Assembly: GCF_900215535.1 (NCBI RefSeq)
Contig: NZ_OCND01000003.1
Coordinates: 1 to 64,000, forward strand
Source: Pseudoxanthomonas wuyuanensis
GTDB taxonomy: Bacteria; Pseudomonadota; Gammaproteobacteria; Xanthomonadales; Xanthomonadaceae
Direction: 5' to 3'
DNA length: 64,000 nt
Within the stretch, counting starts at the first letter, position 1. The number at the start of each line of letters is the position of its first letter. The notes beneath the pieces were generated by a model, which saw only the letters and a program-made list of their open reading frames with translations, made no database searches and was not told the DNA's origin. Both the position numbers and the translations under genes were made by a program. Below are positions 1 to 6,779 of the stretch, piece after piece.

Positions 1-177
1 CTCCCGGTATCGACGAGACAAGCCTTGTACCGTCCTTCCCACAGCGTCCCAGTGCGTCCATGGCGAGTGTTGAACAGCGCCACATAGTTTCGCCCGAAAA
101 CACGGCAATCGGTTGTTGCCGCGCTGCACGATATGCTGAGGAATACCCGGGAGGTCGAGTCGTGGAAGTCTCGCCAT
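1..177 (-). pseudogene. REP-associated tyrosine transposase (RAYT) remnant, internally deleted and cut by the window edge
   Basis: Reading minus from the ATG at 177, the first ~25 residues match the RAYT N-terminus (MARLPRLDLPGIPQHIVQRG, then NNRLPCF). Near position 95 the reading jumps, one frame over, to the family's C-terminal block (NYVALFNTRHGRTGTLWEGR, then YKACLVDTG). The middle part, including the catalytic HUH (HxH) region, is missing, so the protein cannot be active. RAYTs mobilise REP palindromes, and several REP-like hairpins lie in this window (529-600, 3823-3914, 13189-13265). The gene continues beyond base 1, so how much of the 3' end survives is unknown. Confidence 0.75.
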
Positions 178-343
178 ACCTCCAGCATCCATGTCTCAGC
201 GGGCGGGTGAATTGGCGCCAGGCCGATAGAGGTGTAGGAGTTCCCCGCACCATACCGTAGGAAAGTGAACCTGACCCAGTTCTCCCGCATGCGGGACATC
301 AGTCCCCTTCTTGGGAGAGGGTGCCGAAGGCGGGCCAGGGAAG

Positions 344-368
344 AAAAGGCGGCCATTGGCCGCCTTTT
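344..368. terminator. Perfect 12-bp hairpin, possible bidirectional terminator
   Basis: AAAAGGCGGCCA, one base, then TGGCCGCCTTTT form a perfect GC-rich stem with A and T flanks on the two sides. This is the shape of a bidirectional intrinsic terminator. No intact gene ends directly at it; the nearest reading frames are the RAYT remnant and the XRE gene ending at 668. Confidence 0.5.
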
Positions 369-528
369 GCATATCTGTCAAAAGGAAGTTTGAACCTGAC
401 CAGGTAGAGTGGAGCTTGCTCCGCTGCTCCGCGCAGGCAAGCGGAGTCCCGAAAAGAGCTGCAAGCACAGGCTCCACGTTGAAAAGCATGAGTTCTTGAT
501 CCGATGTCCTCTGCGTCCGGATTGCTCC

Positions 529-600
529 TGTGGGAGCGCCGACAGGCGCGATGGGGCTTTTTCATGGGAGCGCTTCATCGCGCCTGTCGGCGCTCCCACA
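529..600. repeat. REP-type inverted repeat (two 25-bp arms)
   Basis: Arms at 529-553 and 576-600 are exact reverse complements, beginning TGTGGGAGCGCC and separated by 22 bases. TGTGGGAGCG-type palindromes are common intergenic REP elements in Xanthomonadaceae. It lies downstream of the XRE gene ending at 668. The rest of 178-667 shows no convincing gene, only this element and the hairpin at 344-368. Confidence 0.7.
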
Positions 601-667
601 AGGGAGATCTGCGCTTCCTGCAGGCGCTCGCGACTGGATTGGAGCAACAACTTGAAAGGGATGGTTC

Positions 668-1051
668 TTATGTCCCTTCAGCGAGGAAGTCCAGCAAACC
701 CCGGCGTCGCGACGATGACAGCGCGCGGAAGCGGGTGAGCAAGGCCATCTCGTCCTGGCTTTGCGCCAGCCGCGGAGATTCATCGGCCGCATCCCTGACA
801 TAGCGGCTCGCATCCACATGGGACTTCGCCGCAACCGCGTCGTCGATCAGGTAGTCCAAGGTCAGGCCATCGAGCGCGTAGAGGCGGCGGATCTTCGCCA
901 GGTTCCCCAGGCCTGGCTCGGCGCGTCCGGTCTCCCACTTCGAGATGGTGGCCTTGGTTACCTCCAGTTCGAAGCCGAGGCGCTCCTGGGACCAGCCGCG
1001 CGCGTCGCGGAATTCCTTCAGCCGGGTACCGAAATTGCTCATGGGCGCCAT
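668..1051 (-). CDS. XRE-family transcriptional regulator
   Basis: A 127-residue protein with an N-terminal Cro/CI helix-turn-helix at about residues 10-65: the segment WSQERLGFELEVTKATISKW followed by ETGRAEP is typical of HTH_3. The C-terminal half is basic and unassigned (FRALSSSRRRGLLDFLAEG). ATG at 1051 is taken as the start; an in-frame ATG at 1042 is equally possible. It is divergent from the sigma-region-4 gene at 1149, and a perfect 7-1-7 palindrome lies between them, so it probably binds there and controls both genes. The regulator's ligand and targets are unknown. Confidence 0.85.
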   Translation of the reverse strand: MAPMSNFGTRLKEFRDARGWSQERLGFELEVTKATISKWETGRAEPGLGNLAKIRRLYALDGLTLDYLIDDAVAAKSHVDASRYVRDAADESPRLAQSQDEMALLTRFRALSSSRRRGLLDFLAEGT

Positions 1052-1088
1052 TCTCGGTGCCCTGGAAACGCTTGTCGTTTCCTTTTAG

Positions 1089-1116
1089 TTGACAAATTAT
1101 ATATCCATAATGGATA
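1089..1116 (+). promoter_or_regulatory. Promoter with palindromic operator TATCCATAATGGATA
   Basis: TTGACA at 1089-1094 is a consensus -35 box on the plus strand; a -10 would fall near 1111-1116. A perfect inverted repeat TATCCAT-A-ATGGATA covers 1102-1116, overlapping that position. It sits ~50 bp upstream of the divergent XRE gene and ~33 bp upstream of the ATG at 1149. This layout suits repression of both genes by the XRE protein. Placing the promoter here also argues against translation starting at the TTG (1089) or ATG (1110) inside it. Confidence 0.55.
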
Positions 1117-1148
1117 CTTCGGATGAAGCCAAAACGGAAACATGCCAC

Positions 1149-1427
1149 ATGACCCGTGCAGCCATCCACAGCGCCGACGCATTTCCTCCAGGCCCCACTC
1201 CCGGCGACGGCTCCAGTCCATCGATCCTGGCGCTCGACCTGCTGCTCAAGCGTGCTCTCGTCGAACTGCCGCCCGAGTGCCGCCTTGCCTTCATGCTCAG
1301 CCGCTTCGACGGACTGGCCCATCCACAGGTGGCCGCCAGGATGGGGATCTCCGTGAAGCGGGTGGAGAAGCACATCAGCCATGCCTTGCTGGCCTTCCGG
1401 GCCGCCGTGAGGGAGCCGGGCGGCTAG
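1149..1427 (+). CDS. Stand-alone sigma-70 region 4 protein (truncated ECF sigma-like)
   Basis: A 92-residue protein. Residues ~35-85 match the DNA-binding region 4 of FecI-type ECF sigma factors: LVELPPECRLAFMLSRFDGL, then a helix-turn-helix ending MGISVKRVEKHISHALLAFR. Region 2, needed to bind core polymerase and melt the -10, is absent. It may therefore be a DNA-binding adaptor, a competitor, or the remnant of a sigma factor. ATG 1149 is chosen because the upstream in-frame starts lie within the promoter/operator. A decayed paralogue lies at 2328-2390, and the full-length FecI at 17703-18227 gives a comparison. Confidence 0.7.
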   Translation: MTRAAIHSADAFPPGPTPGDGSSPSILALDLLLKRALVELPPECRLAFMLSRFDGLAHPQVAARMGISVKRVEKHISHALLAFRAAVREPGG

Positions 1428-1529
1428 ATCCGACCATGTTCGCCGCGCTATCGGCACGCCAATTCACGCGGTCCGCCATTTCCCGATCGGCGTCGGGATC
1501 ACGGACGCCAACGACCAACGGAGCCAACC

Positions 1530-1592
1530 ATGTTCAATGACACCCAGGCGGCATTGCCGCATCCTGCACCCTTTCCGCTCGCCGCTGGCTGA
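1530..1592 (+). CDS. Possible 20-residue peptide (MFNDTQAALPHPAPFPLAAG)
   Basis: A short frame preceded by GGAG with 6-base spacing, between the sigma-4 gene and the unknown gene at 1719. It could be a genuine small peptide, a leader, or the surviving start of a larger decayed gene. I see no other gene in 1428-1718. Confidence 0.25.
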   Translation: MFNDTQAALPHPAPFPLAAG

Positions 1593-1718
1593 TCGCCAGC
1601 GGAGACGTGAACAGCTGCCGTCTATGCCCGGCGCCGTTCGTTGCCTGTTGCTTGCCGCTGATGGCCACGGCCGTGTCGAACGCGACCGCGTCCCTGACGG
1701 CACAAGGAGCCCGCTGAT

Positions 1719-2177
1719 ATGACACACGACGGCTTGATCTATGGCGTCACCATTCGTCAGCTCGACGAGCTCAACATCGCGGTCGGGAAGATCAGCGCGC
1801 TTAGCGACATCATCATGGTCAGCGACGATCGGCTTGGCGATGACAACAGTCTTCCCGTGCTCGGGGAGATGATCTACAACGCCGCCCGCACGGCGCGGGG
1901 CTTGGTGCGTCAGGTCAACGTGCAGAGAATCGAAAACGCTGGCCGGAACGCCGTTCTTGCCGAGACGACAGATCTCCCGGCGTTCGCCAGCGACATGCTG
2001 CACAGTCTCCTGAGGGCTCATACGATCATGCTGGAGATGAAGATCACGGCAGGCCAATCCGATGGAATTGGCGAGCTTTTTGATTCCTGCCGAATCGTAA
2101 GCAAACTGGTGTGGAGGGTGAGCAAGTACGTCATGGAAAATTTCGAAACGTCCGCAAAGCCAGACGATGAGCCATGA
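1719..2177 (+). CDS. Unknown protein, paralogue of the C-terminal domain of the protein at 3019-3732
   Basis: A 152-residue soluble protein with a good ribosome-binding site (AAGGAG at 1704-1709). Residues ~8-65 (beginning YGVTIRQLDELNIAVGKISA) align with residues ~132-190 of the protein at 3019, which begins FGVTLAQIDSLDLLTQTISA; both share a pattern of two amphipathic helices. No catalytic motif or membrane segment is seen. The two-helix bundle recalls small DUF3077-type proteins of pseudomonads, but that is only a resemblance. It is probably co-transcribed with the sigma-4 gene. Function unknown. Confidence 0.7.
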   Translation: MTHDGLIYGVTIRQLDELNIAVGKISALSDIIMVSDDRLGDDNSLPVLGEMIYNAARTARGLVRQVNVQRIENAGRNAVLAETTDLPAFASDMLHSLLRAHTIMLEMKITAGQSDGIGELFDSCRIVSKLVWRVSKYVMENFETSAKPDDEP

Positions 2178-2327
2178 CAGCCAAGTCCATCAACTAGCCC
2201 GATGTGCTGCGTCGGGCCTATTGAGAGGAGGGCGCTTGAGGGACGAGGACGGGTGGAATTGCTGACGCCAATGCCTCTCACTGAGGCGCCCATGCCGACG
2301 GCGCAGTCCCATCGGCTTCCGATATTC

Positions 2328-2390
2328 CAGTTGCTCAAGTGCGCCCTCGTCGAACTGTAGCCCGAGAGGCGCTTGGCAGTTTCATTCTCA
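2328..2390 (+). pseudogene. Decayed copy of the sigma-region-4 gene
   Basis: CAGTTGCTCAAGTGCGCCCT and the following bases match 1238-1295 of the sigma-4 gene closely (LLKCALVEL against LLKRALVEL), but the next codon is TAG and the frame then degenerates. It shows that the sigma-4 gene was duplicated and one copy died. The remaining bases of 2178-2412 show only faint further similarity to the upstream part of that gene. Confidence 0.6.
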
Positions 2391-2412
2391 AGCAAGTGAA
2401 CCGGACCCGTTC

Positions 2413-2640
2413 TTGTCCATCTCCCAACTGAGCGCGCGTACGCGCGTAGCGGCCAACCTCCGCCGGATACGCAAGGAACGAGGTTTGAGCCAGGAACGGC
2501 TCGCCGAACTGGCGCAGTTCCATCGCACCTACGTGTCGCAGCTGGAGCGCTGCGTCGCCAACATTTCCATCGACGGGGTCGAGCGGCTGGCGGGCGCGCT
2601 TGGTGTGGATGTGTCGGAGTTGCTCGCTTCCACACTATGA
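2413..2640 (+). CDS. Small XRE-family regulator
   Basis: A 75-residue protein that is essentially one Cro/CI helix-turn-helix: residues ~11-70, including LRRIRKERGLSQERLAELAQ and a recognition helix in FHRTYVSQLERC. Such minimal regulators act as controller or antitoxin-like repressors, or as solitary regulators. The start is uncertain: TTG 2413 has no clear ribosome-binding site, and no in-frame ATG lies close upstream. It sits just after the dead sigma-4 copy, mirroring the XRE/sigma-4 pair upstream. Confidence 0.75.
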   Translation: MSISQLSARTRVAANLRRIRKERGLSQERLAELAQFHRTYVSQLERCVANISIDGVERLAGALGVDVSELLASTL

Positions 2641-3018
2641 AGACCAAAGGGGACGGAGGAAGGTGTGCCACGAGCACAAGACAGGAAGTTTTGTGAAGCT
2701 GTGCCAATGATGGGAGTCGGTCTCCCGAAGTCGGCGTACAGGCGTTGGCTTCAAACCGCTGCGGTGCTGCTGCGCTAAAGAGGCGTGGTGGTGAGCGACT
2801 GTAGAAAAGGCGTTCAAAGAGAACGTCAGGTGAGTATCGGAAAGATGAGCGCAAGCGAACTACTGTTTCACAGGCGCAAGCCGACGCGATGCCTGCGTCG
2901 GGAGGGCGGCTAATACAACACCCGCAAGGGGAATATGCCCGCCGGCTACGTGCGGTTTCGAACCTCCCGACTTCCCGTCCGCCGTGGGCGGGTCACTTAA
3001 TGGAATAAGGAGGCAACG
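2641..3018. other. Intergenic region without a recognised gene
   Basis: No frame here shows recognisable protein similarity. A strong ribosome-binding site, AAGGAGG at 3007-3013, serves the gene starting at 3019. Confidence 0.5.
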
Positions 3019-3732
3019 ATGTCGAAGCATGAATCAAACGATTTGGGCACGCCAGGCTATTTCCTGCCGGAAGACAGCCAGTTCCGGCTGAAGAAGCTGC
3101 GCGATTACACGGATTTCCTGTCTCGATTGGCGCGGCCGCGCACGTCGGACGAGGCGAACGAAAGCACGCCCGACGTGCGGGTAGGAGAGATTGCGATCTG
3201 CCTGGAGTTGCTGTCAGAGCAGGTCGAACTGGTGTTGGAAGAGCTGTCGTGGCCCGCGGAGCGGAAGGCGAGGGCGGTTAAGGCGGATGCCGATGCGGAG
3301 GAAGAGGAAGAGGAAGAGGAAGAGAAAGACGAAGAGGAAGACGAAGACGAAGACGATGCGCCCGAGAAGATGCAGGAAATTTCCGCCGCAGTCGCCAAAC
3401 GTTATTCCTTCGGTGTCACCCTGGCTCAGATTGATTCGCTGGACCTGCTGACTCAGACCATCTCGGCGCATGGTGATGTGGTGGCGGGCAGCCACGAGGC
3501 CGAATTCGCCGACCATACGCTGCCGCGGATAGGGCAGGCCATCTATGACGGGGTGGAAGCCGTGCGCGCAATCCTGGACGAGGTGGAAGACCAACCGCTC
3601 GGGCCGTCGCGGCGTCCGCCGAACCGCGTGGGTGAAACGCGGGCGGTGTACGACGCGGGGTTTGCGCACCCGCCCGCAAGGCCGGGGGCGCAGTCCGGCT
3701 TCCGCCACGGCCAGAACCGGACGCTGCAGTAA
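3019..3732 (+). CDS. XAC0095-like protein with acidic linker and second unknown domain
   Basis: A 237-residue protein in three parts. Residues ~12-85 (GYFLPEDSQFRLKKLRDYTD, then an AICLELLSEQVELVLEE helix) resemble the small XAC0095 family of xanthomonads. Residues ~94-113 are nearly all Glu/Asp/Lys. Residues ~130-190 resemble the protein at 1719. The last ~40 residues are basic and disordered (RAVYDAGFAHPPARPG). It has a consensus ribosome-binding site and no signal peptide or catalytic motif. The 3' 220 bp recur at 7235 as a truncated copy. The charge pattern suggests an intracellular binding protein, but the function is unknown. Confidence 0.75.
   Translation: MSKHESNDLGTPGYFLPEDSQFRLKKLRDYTDFLSRLARPRTSDEANESTPDVRVGEIAICLELLSEQVELVLEELSWPAERKARAVKADADAEEEEEEEEEKDEEEDEDEDDAPEKMQEISAAVAKRYSFGVTLAQIDSLDLLTQTISAHGDVVAGSHEAEFADHTLPRIGQAIYDGVEAVRAILDEVEDQPLGPSRRPPNRVGETRAVYDAGFAHPPARPGAQSGFRHGQNRTLQ
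3297..3354 (+). repeat. Purine-only GAA/GAG tract
   Basis: Bases 3297-3329 are all purine on the plus strand, and the tract continues nearly pure to 3354 as interrupted GAA/GAG/GAC repeats coding the acidic linker. Such tracts slip in replication and can form triplex DNA, so linker length may vary between strains. Confidence 0.8.
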
Positions 3733-3781
3733 CACACCTGCCGTGTTTCACCGTCGGCCCGGCTTGCCCGGGCCGACGCTC
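3511..3781 (+). repeat. 271-bp direct repeat, copy A
   Basis: Nearly identical to 7235-7505: both begin GACCA(T/C)ACGCTGCCGCGGAT and end just after the GGGCCGACGCTC stem. Copy A is the 3' end and terminator of the gene at 3019. The repeats bracket ParDE, an SDR fragment and HipBA. Confidence 0.85.
3753..3777 (+). terminator. Hairpin after the 3019 gene
   Basis: GTCGGCCCGG at 3753-3762 pairs with CCGGGCCGAC at 3768-3777 around a 5-base loop, 20 bases after the stop codon. There is no clear U tract. A near-identical copy is at 7477-7501. Confidence 0.5.
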
Positions 3782-3822
3782 GATTCAAGGGGCCGCAGGC
3801 AGCTGATCCGCGGTGAGCCGAT

Positions 3823-3914
3823 GTAGCCCGGGTAAGGCCAACGGCCGCACCCGGGGAACGGAAAGGTTACGTGCAGAGCGCCCCGGGTGCGGCCGTTGGC
3901 CTTACCCGGGCTAC
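3823..3914. repeat. REP-type inverted repeat (two 34-bp arms)
   Basis: Arms at 3823-3856 (starting GTAGCCCGGGTAAGGCCAAC) and 3881-3914 are exact reverse complements around a 24-base loop. GTAGCCCGGGTAAGGC palindromes are widespread REP/BIME elements in gamma-proteobacteria. A related half-element (CGGTCCCGCCCGGGTGCGGC) follows near 3981-4000. The rest of 3733-4029 has no gene. Confidence 0.75.
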
Positions 3915-4029
3915 CGGCTGAATCGCCGGTTAGGGCGGTGATGCTTAAACGGATTGCGCCCGAGACCGGGTGATCTGTACCGCGGTCCCGCCCGGGTGCG
4001 GCCTCCGGCTTGCAGCCCCACCTCAAAGT

Positions 4030-4048
4030 AGTAGGATTAAATCCTACT
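4030..4048 (+). promoter_or_regulatory. ParD operator AGTAGGATT-A-AATCCTACT
   Basis: A perfect 9-1-9 palindrome 20 bp upstream of parD. Type II antitoxins of the ParD/MetJ class bind such sites to repress their own operon. Confidence 0.65.
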
Positions 4049-4068
4049 GTTCCCTACTGGAGTTGGCC

Positions 4069-4350
4069 ATGCGCTCAACCCAACAATTCAGCATCACCTT
4101 GCCGAACGAAATGGCGGACCTGGTGAAGTCGAAGGTCGCCGCCGGCGAATACGCCACTGAAAGCGAAGTGATCCGCGACGGGCTGCGCACCCTGCTGGCC
4201 CGCGACCGTGCTGTGGAAAGCTGGTTGCGCGAAGAGGTGGCTCCGGCCGCCGCCGCGCTCAAGGCGGACCCCGGCCGTGCACTGTCCGTTGACCAAGTGC
4301 GCGATCACTTGACCGGCAAGCGCCAACGCCGAGGCGCAGGCAAGGCGTGA
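4069..4350 (+). CDS. parD: ParD-family antitoxin (type II)
   Basis: A 93-residue protein. Its N-terminal ribbon-helix-helix (QFSITLPNEMADLVKSKVAA, then GEYATESEVIRDGLRTL) is typical of the ParD/CC2985 family. It should dimerise and bind the palindrome at 4030-4048; the C-terminal tail, rich in Ala, Arg and Lys, should wrap and neutralise ParE. ATG 4069 places the RHS strand at the start of the protein. The stop codon overlaps the ParE start by four bases, as expected for a coupled toxin-antitoxin operon. Lon or Clp proteolysis of ParD would release the toxin (family knowledge). Confidence 0.9.
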   Translation: MRSTQQFSITLPNEMADLVKSKVAAGEYATESEVIRDGLRTLLARDRAVESWLREEVAPAAAALKADPGRALSVDQVRDHLTGKRQRRGAGKA

Positions 4351-4667
4351 CCTATACCGTCGTCTTCGCGCCCGAGGCGCTAGACCAGCTCGATGCGTTG
4401 GAAGATTTTATTGCGAAGGCTGGCTCGCCTGTCATTGCCGCCCGTTACATCGATGCCATCGTGGCCTACTGCGAAAGCTTGGCCACATTTCCCCTGCGTG
4501 GCATACGGCGCGATGATCTCGCACCGGGACTGCGCGTAACCAACTATCGGCGCAGTGCGGTTATTGCCTTCGTGGCAGACACCGACACTGAGACAGTGTC
4601 GATTCTCGGCATTTTCTGCGGCGGCCAAGACTACGAAACCATCTTGCTGGATGAAGTTGGCGACTAA
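4347..4667 (+). CDS. parE: ParE-family toxin (type II)
   Basis: A 106-residue RelE/ParE-fold protein: TVVFAPEALDQLDALEDFIA at the N-terminus and the typical FPLRGIRRDDLAPGLR loop in the middle. ParE toxins poison DNA gyrase rather than cut mRNA; this one lacks the catalytic set of RelE ribonucleases as far as I can judge. GTG 4347 overlaps the parD stop. It looks complete, so the pair is probably functional. Confidence 0.88.
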   Translation: MTYTVVFAPEALDQLDALEDFIAKAGSPVIAARYIDAIVAYCESLATFPLRGIRRDDLAPGLRVTNYRRSAVIAFVADTDTETVSILGIFCGGQDYETILLDEVGD

Positions 4668-4709
4668 GAGGATCCCGAACCTGCACCGGTTGTTCGGCAT
4701 GACGAACAA

Positions 4710-5030
4710 CCCGGCCAAGCCGCAAGAGCAGCGGCAAACGCGCTCAGCGAGTCGTTGGCCAGTGAAGTCGAAGCGTTTGGTGTGCGCGTGCATACTGTGC
4801 TTCCGGGTTCCTCGGGCGAGACGAGCTTTCGTGACACTGCGCTGACCAACCTGCGCGGCATTGATGACGAGGTCTATGACGAGTTCATGAGACAGACCAT
4901 TGTCCGCATGCTCAAGTCCGTCGGGCCGGGGACGCGCTCGAAGGAGGTGGCCGAGGCCGTGTGGCGCGCGGCCACCGATGCATATCCCCGCCGGCGCGGA
5001 TGCTGGGCAGTGGGCCGCGGAAGCCGCTGA
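4710..5030 (+). pseudogene. 3'-terminal fragment of a short-chain dehydrogenase gene
   Basis: The frame encodes ANALSESLASEVEAFGVRVH then TVLPG, the post-active-site helix and strand of classical SDR enzymes. It runs on to KEVAEAVWRAATD, where the expected IPAGADA ending appears in another frame, so there is a frameshift near 4980. The Rossmann N-terminus and the Tyr-x3-Lys site are missing. It is a dead fragment carried between parE and hipA. Confidence 0.7.
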
Positions 5031-5102
5031 TCTAGCGTCCGATCAGCCTCGATGCTCTTTAGTAATGACGGCCTGCCGCTTGGTGGATCGGAAGCATGGG
5101 CA

Positions 5103-6389
5103 TTAGCCGATGATATTCCGAATAGCGTCGCGTTCACGGTGCTCAAAGGCATCGACGAACTGGTCAAGCTCGGTATTGCTCATCCCGATGGAATGGCCGA
5201 CCTGGCGCCACCGGCTGGTCGCTCGTTCTACGTCGCCCAGGATCCGGATGGCAGCGTCTTGGTCGATCCGGAAATACGGGGCGACCGACATCAAGGCCTT
5301 GATTGATGCTTCGGGGCCGGTGTCTTCCGATATCCAGGTTTTCAGTTCGCGAGCGCGCTCGGGGAAGGGATTGATGTCGAAGGCTGGCGCCAGGGTCCAT
5401 TGGCCCTGTTGGCTATGCAGGAAACCGTGGTTGTGCAGATGGTCATCCACGTTGGTGATGAGGATAGAGAAGGCGATGCGTCGCCACAGCTCTTCAATGT
5501 CCGTCTTGGGCCGTGCACCCTGTTGCCGCAGGGCGTCGACGATCTCGGTGTAGGTATGTTCGCTGCCATCGCTGGTGTCTACTCCGAGCATGGTCGCTGC
5601 CGAGATGTACATCAGGCGGCCACCGTCGTCCGGTCGATCGAATCGGCGGATCAGGGCGACCGGGCTGCCATCGCTGTCCACCAACTTGGCCTCGGCGGCA
5701 TTGATGCCCGCTTCCCGCGCCAGCCGGAGCGCCAGCACCTCGCCCTTGGTCACGGCCCGGTCGTCTTGCACGCTCGGGAATTTGCCGATGGACAATCGAC
5801 CGTCTTCGTCGATCACCGTGCATTTGGGGCGCAAGCCGGCCAAGGAGGTGCCCCGGCCGCGCAGGTAGGCCAGGTCTGCAGCCGTTTCAGTGTGCTGCTC
5901 CACCGCCCGCGATGCGGAAAGCAGCAGGCCCAACTCGATCAACGGTGGCGTCGTACGTTTCTCAGGTTCCGGTGTCCGCTGGAAGATTCCGTCTTCATCG
6001 CGAAAGCGCAGTGCCCCGACACGACTGCTGTCATCGACCGCCAACAGGAAATCCAGATGGTTCAATGCACGTGTTTCAACCGCCGCACCGCTCTCCCGCG
6101 CTTGTTGGCGTTGTTTGGCATGGTCGCGCAGGATGACCTTGCGCCCCCAGCCATCGGGTTCGGTGTCTGCGATGGCGCCGTGGAATAGCGAGCCGTCGCG
6201 CGCCTGCTGGTGGAACTGCATGCCCGATACGAGGGGCAGCCCTGGCTCGAGTGCGAAGCGGTCCTCGTCCACCAACCAGTCCGCGTGATATTCGAAGCCC
6301 GCGCTCTGGCGCGCGCCCTGGGCTTCGAATCGGAGCGTGCCGATCTGGTGGGTGGTTTCGCCCAGGAAAACGTCGAGGACCCGTTTCAT
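5103..6389 (-). CDS. hipA: HipA-type serine/threonine kinase toxin
   Basis: A 428-residue, full-length HipA-family protein. The N-terminal subdomain is followed by the glycine-rich ATP loop with the invariant GLRPKC (~residues 180-190), a lysine in IGKFPS (~203), the catalytic loop NVDDHLHNHG (~313-322) and the metal-binding AFDINP (~336-341). HipA kinases phosphorylate glutamyl-tRNA synthetase, stop translation and cause growth arrest or persistence; the exact substrate of this subfamily is unknown. ATG 6389 overlaps the hipB stop by four bases. All key residues are present, so it should be active unless bound by HipB. Confidence 0.9.
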   Translation of the reverse strand: MKRVLDVFLGETTHQIGTLRFEAQGARQSAGFEYHADWLVDEDRFALEPGLPLVSGMQFHQQARDGSLFHGAIADTEPDGWGRKVILRDHAKQRQQARESGAAVETRALNHLDFLLAVDDSSRVGALRFRDEDGIFQRTPEPEKRTTPPLIELGLLLSASRAVEQHTETAADLAYLRGRGTSLAGLRPKCTVIDEDGRLSIGKFPSVQDDRAVTKGEVLALRLAREAGINAAEAKLVDSDGSPVALIRRFDRPDDGGRLMYISAATMLGVDTSDGSEHTYTEIVDALRQQGARPKTDIEELWRRIAFSILITNVDDHLHNHGFLHSQQGQWTLAPAFDINPFPERARELKTWISEDTGPEASIKALMSVAPYFRIDQDAAIRILGDVERATSRWRQVGHSIGMSNTELDQFVDAFEHRERDAIRNIIG

Positions 6390-6715
6390 AGCGATTTGGC
6401 TTTCTTGGGCCGTACCCGCTGCGGCAGGCGGCTGCTGTCCATCAGCAGTCCGGTATCGTCGCTGCGACTATCGGCGATCTCGGCCAAGGCGTTGGAGAAT
6501 CCGAGCGTGAACAGGGTCATCGCATAGACACCCATGGACACGCTGGGGTCGCCTTTCTCGACCTTCAGGTAGGTCGCCTTGGAGACGCCGACGCGTTCGA
6601 CCATCATTTCCACGGTCAGGCTGCGCTTGCGCCGGGCGTCCTTGAGATCCTTACCGAGTTTGGCAAGGGAGCGTCGGACCCGAGGAGGTAGGATGTCGAT
6701 GACGGAGGATCGCAT
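6386..6715 (-). CDS. hipB: HipB-type XRE antitoxin
   Basis: A 109-residue protein with a Cro/CI helix-turn-helix at residues ~15-75: LAKLGKDLKDARRKRSLTVE, then MMVERVGVSKATYLKVEKGD. The C-terminal tail (RLPQRVRPKKAKSL) is basic. It lies directly upstream of hipA with a four-base overlap. In HipBA systems HipB neutralises the kinase and represses the operon at inverted repeats; two such palindromes lie just upstream at 6737-6773. Confidence 0.85.
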   Translation of the reverse strand: MRSSVIDILPPRVRRSLAKLGKDLKDARRKRSLTVEMMVERVGVSKATYLKVEKGDPSVSMGVYAMTLFTLGFSNALAEIADSRSDDTGLLMDSSRLPQRVRPKKAKSL

Positions 6716-6736
6716 GGATAAGGTCTCATAAAATGA

Positions 6737-6773
6737 CCCTTAAGCGACTTAAGGGCTAAATTATTAGCCCTTA
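6737..6773 (-). promoter_or_regulatory. Paired palindromic operators upstream of hipB
   Basis: CCCTTAAG-CGA-CTTAAGGG at 6737-6755 is a perfect 8-3-8 repeat. It overlaps a 10-4-10 repeat at 6750-6773 with arms TAAGGGCTAA and TTAGCCCTTA. Both lie 22-58 bp upstream of the hipB start in AT-rich promoter DNA. Tandem half-sites of this kind are the usual HipB binding pattern. Confidence 0.65.
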
Positions 6774-6779
6774 TCCTCC

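Noticed and set aside
1089-1148. Starting the sigma-4 gene at TTG 1089 or ATG 1110
   Set aside because: Both starts lie in the promoter/operator palindrome and the added residues do not extend the sigma domain.
3297-3354. Tandem repeat considered as a CRISPR or VNTR element
   Set aside because: It is an in-frame coding tract with no repeat-spacer structure.
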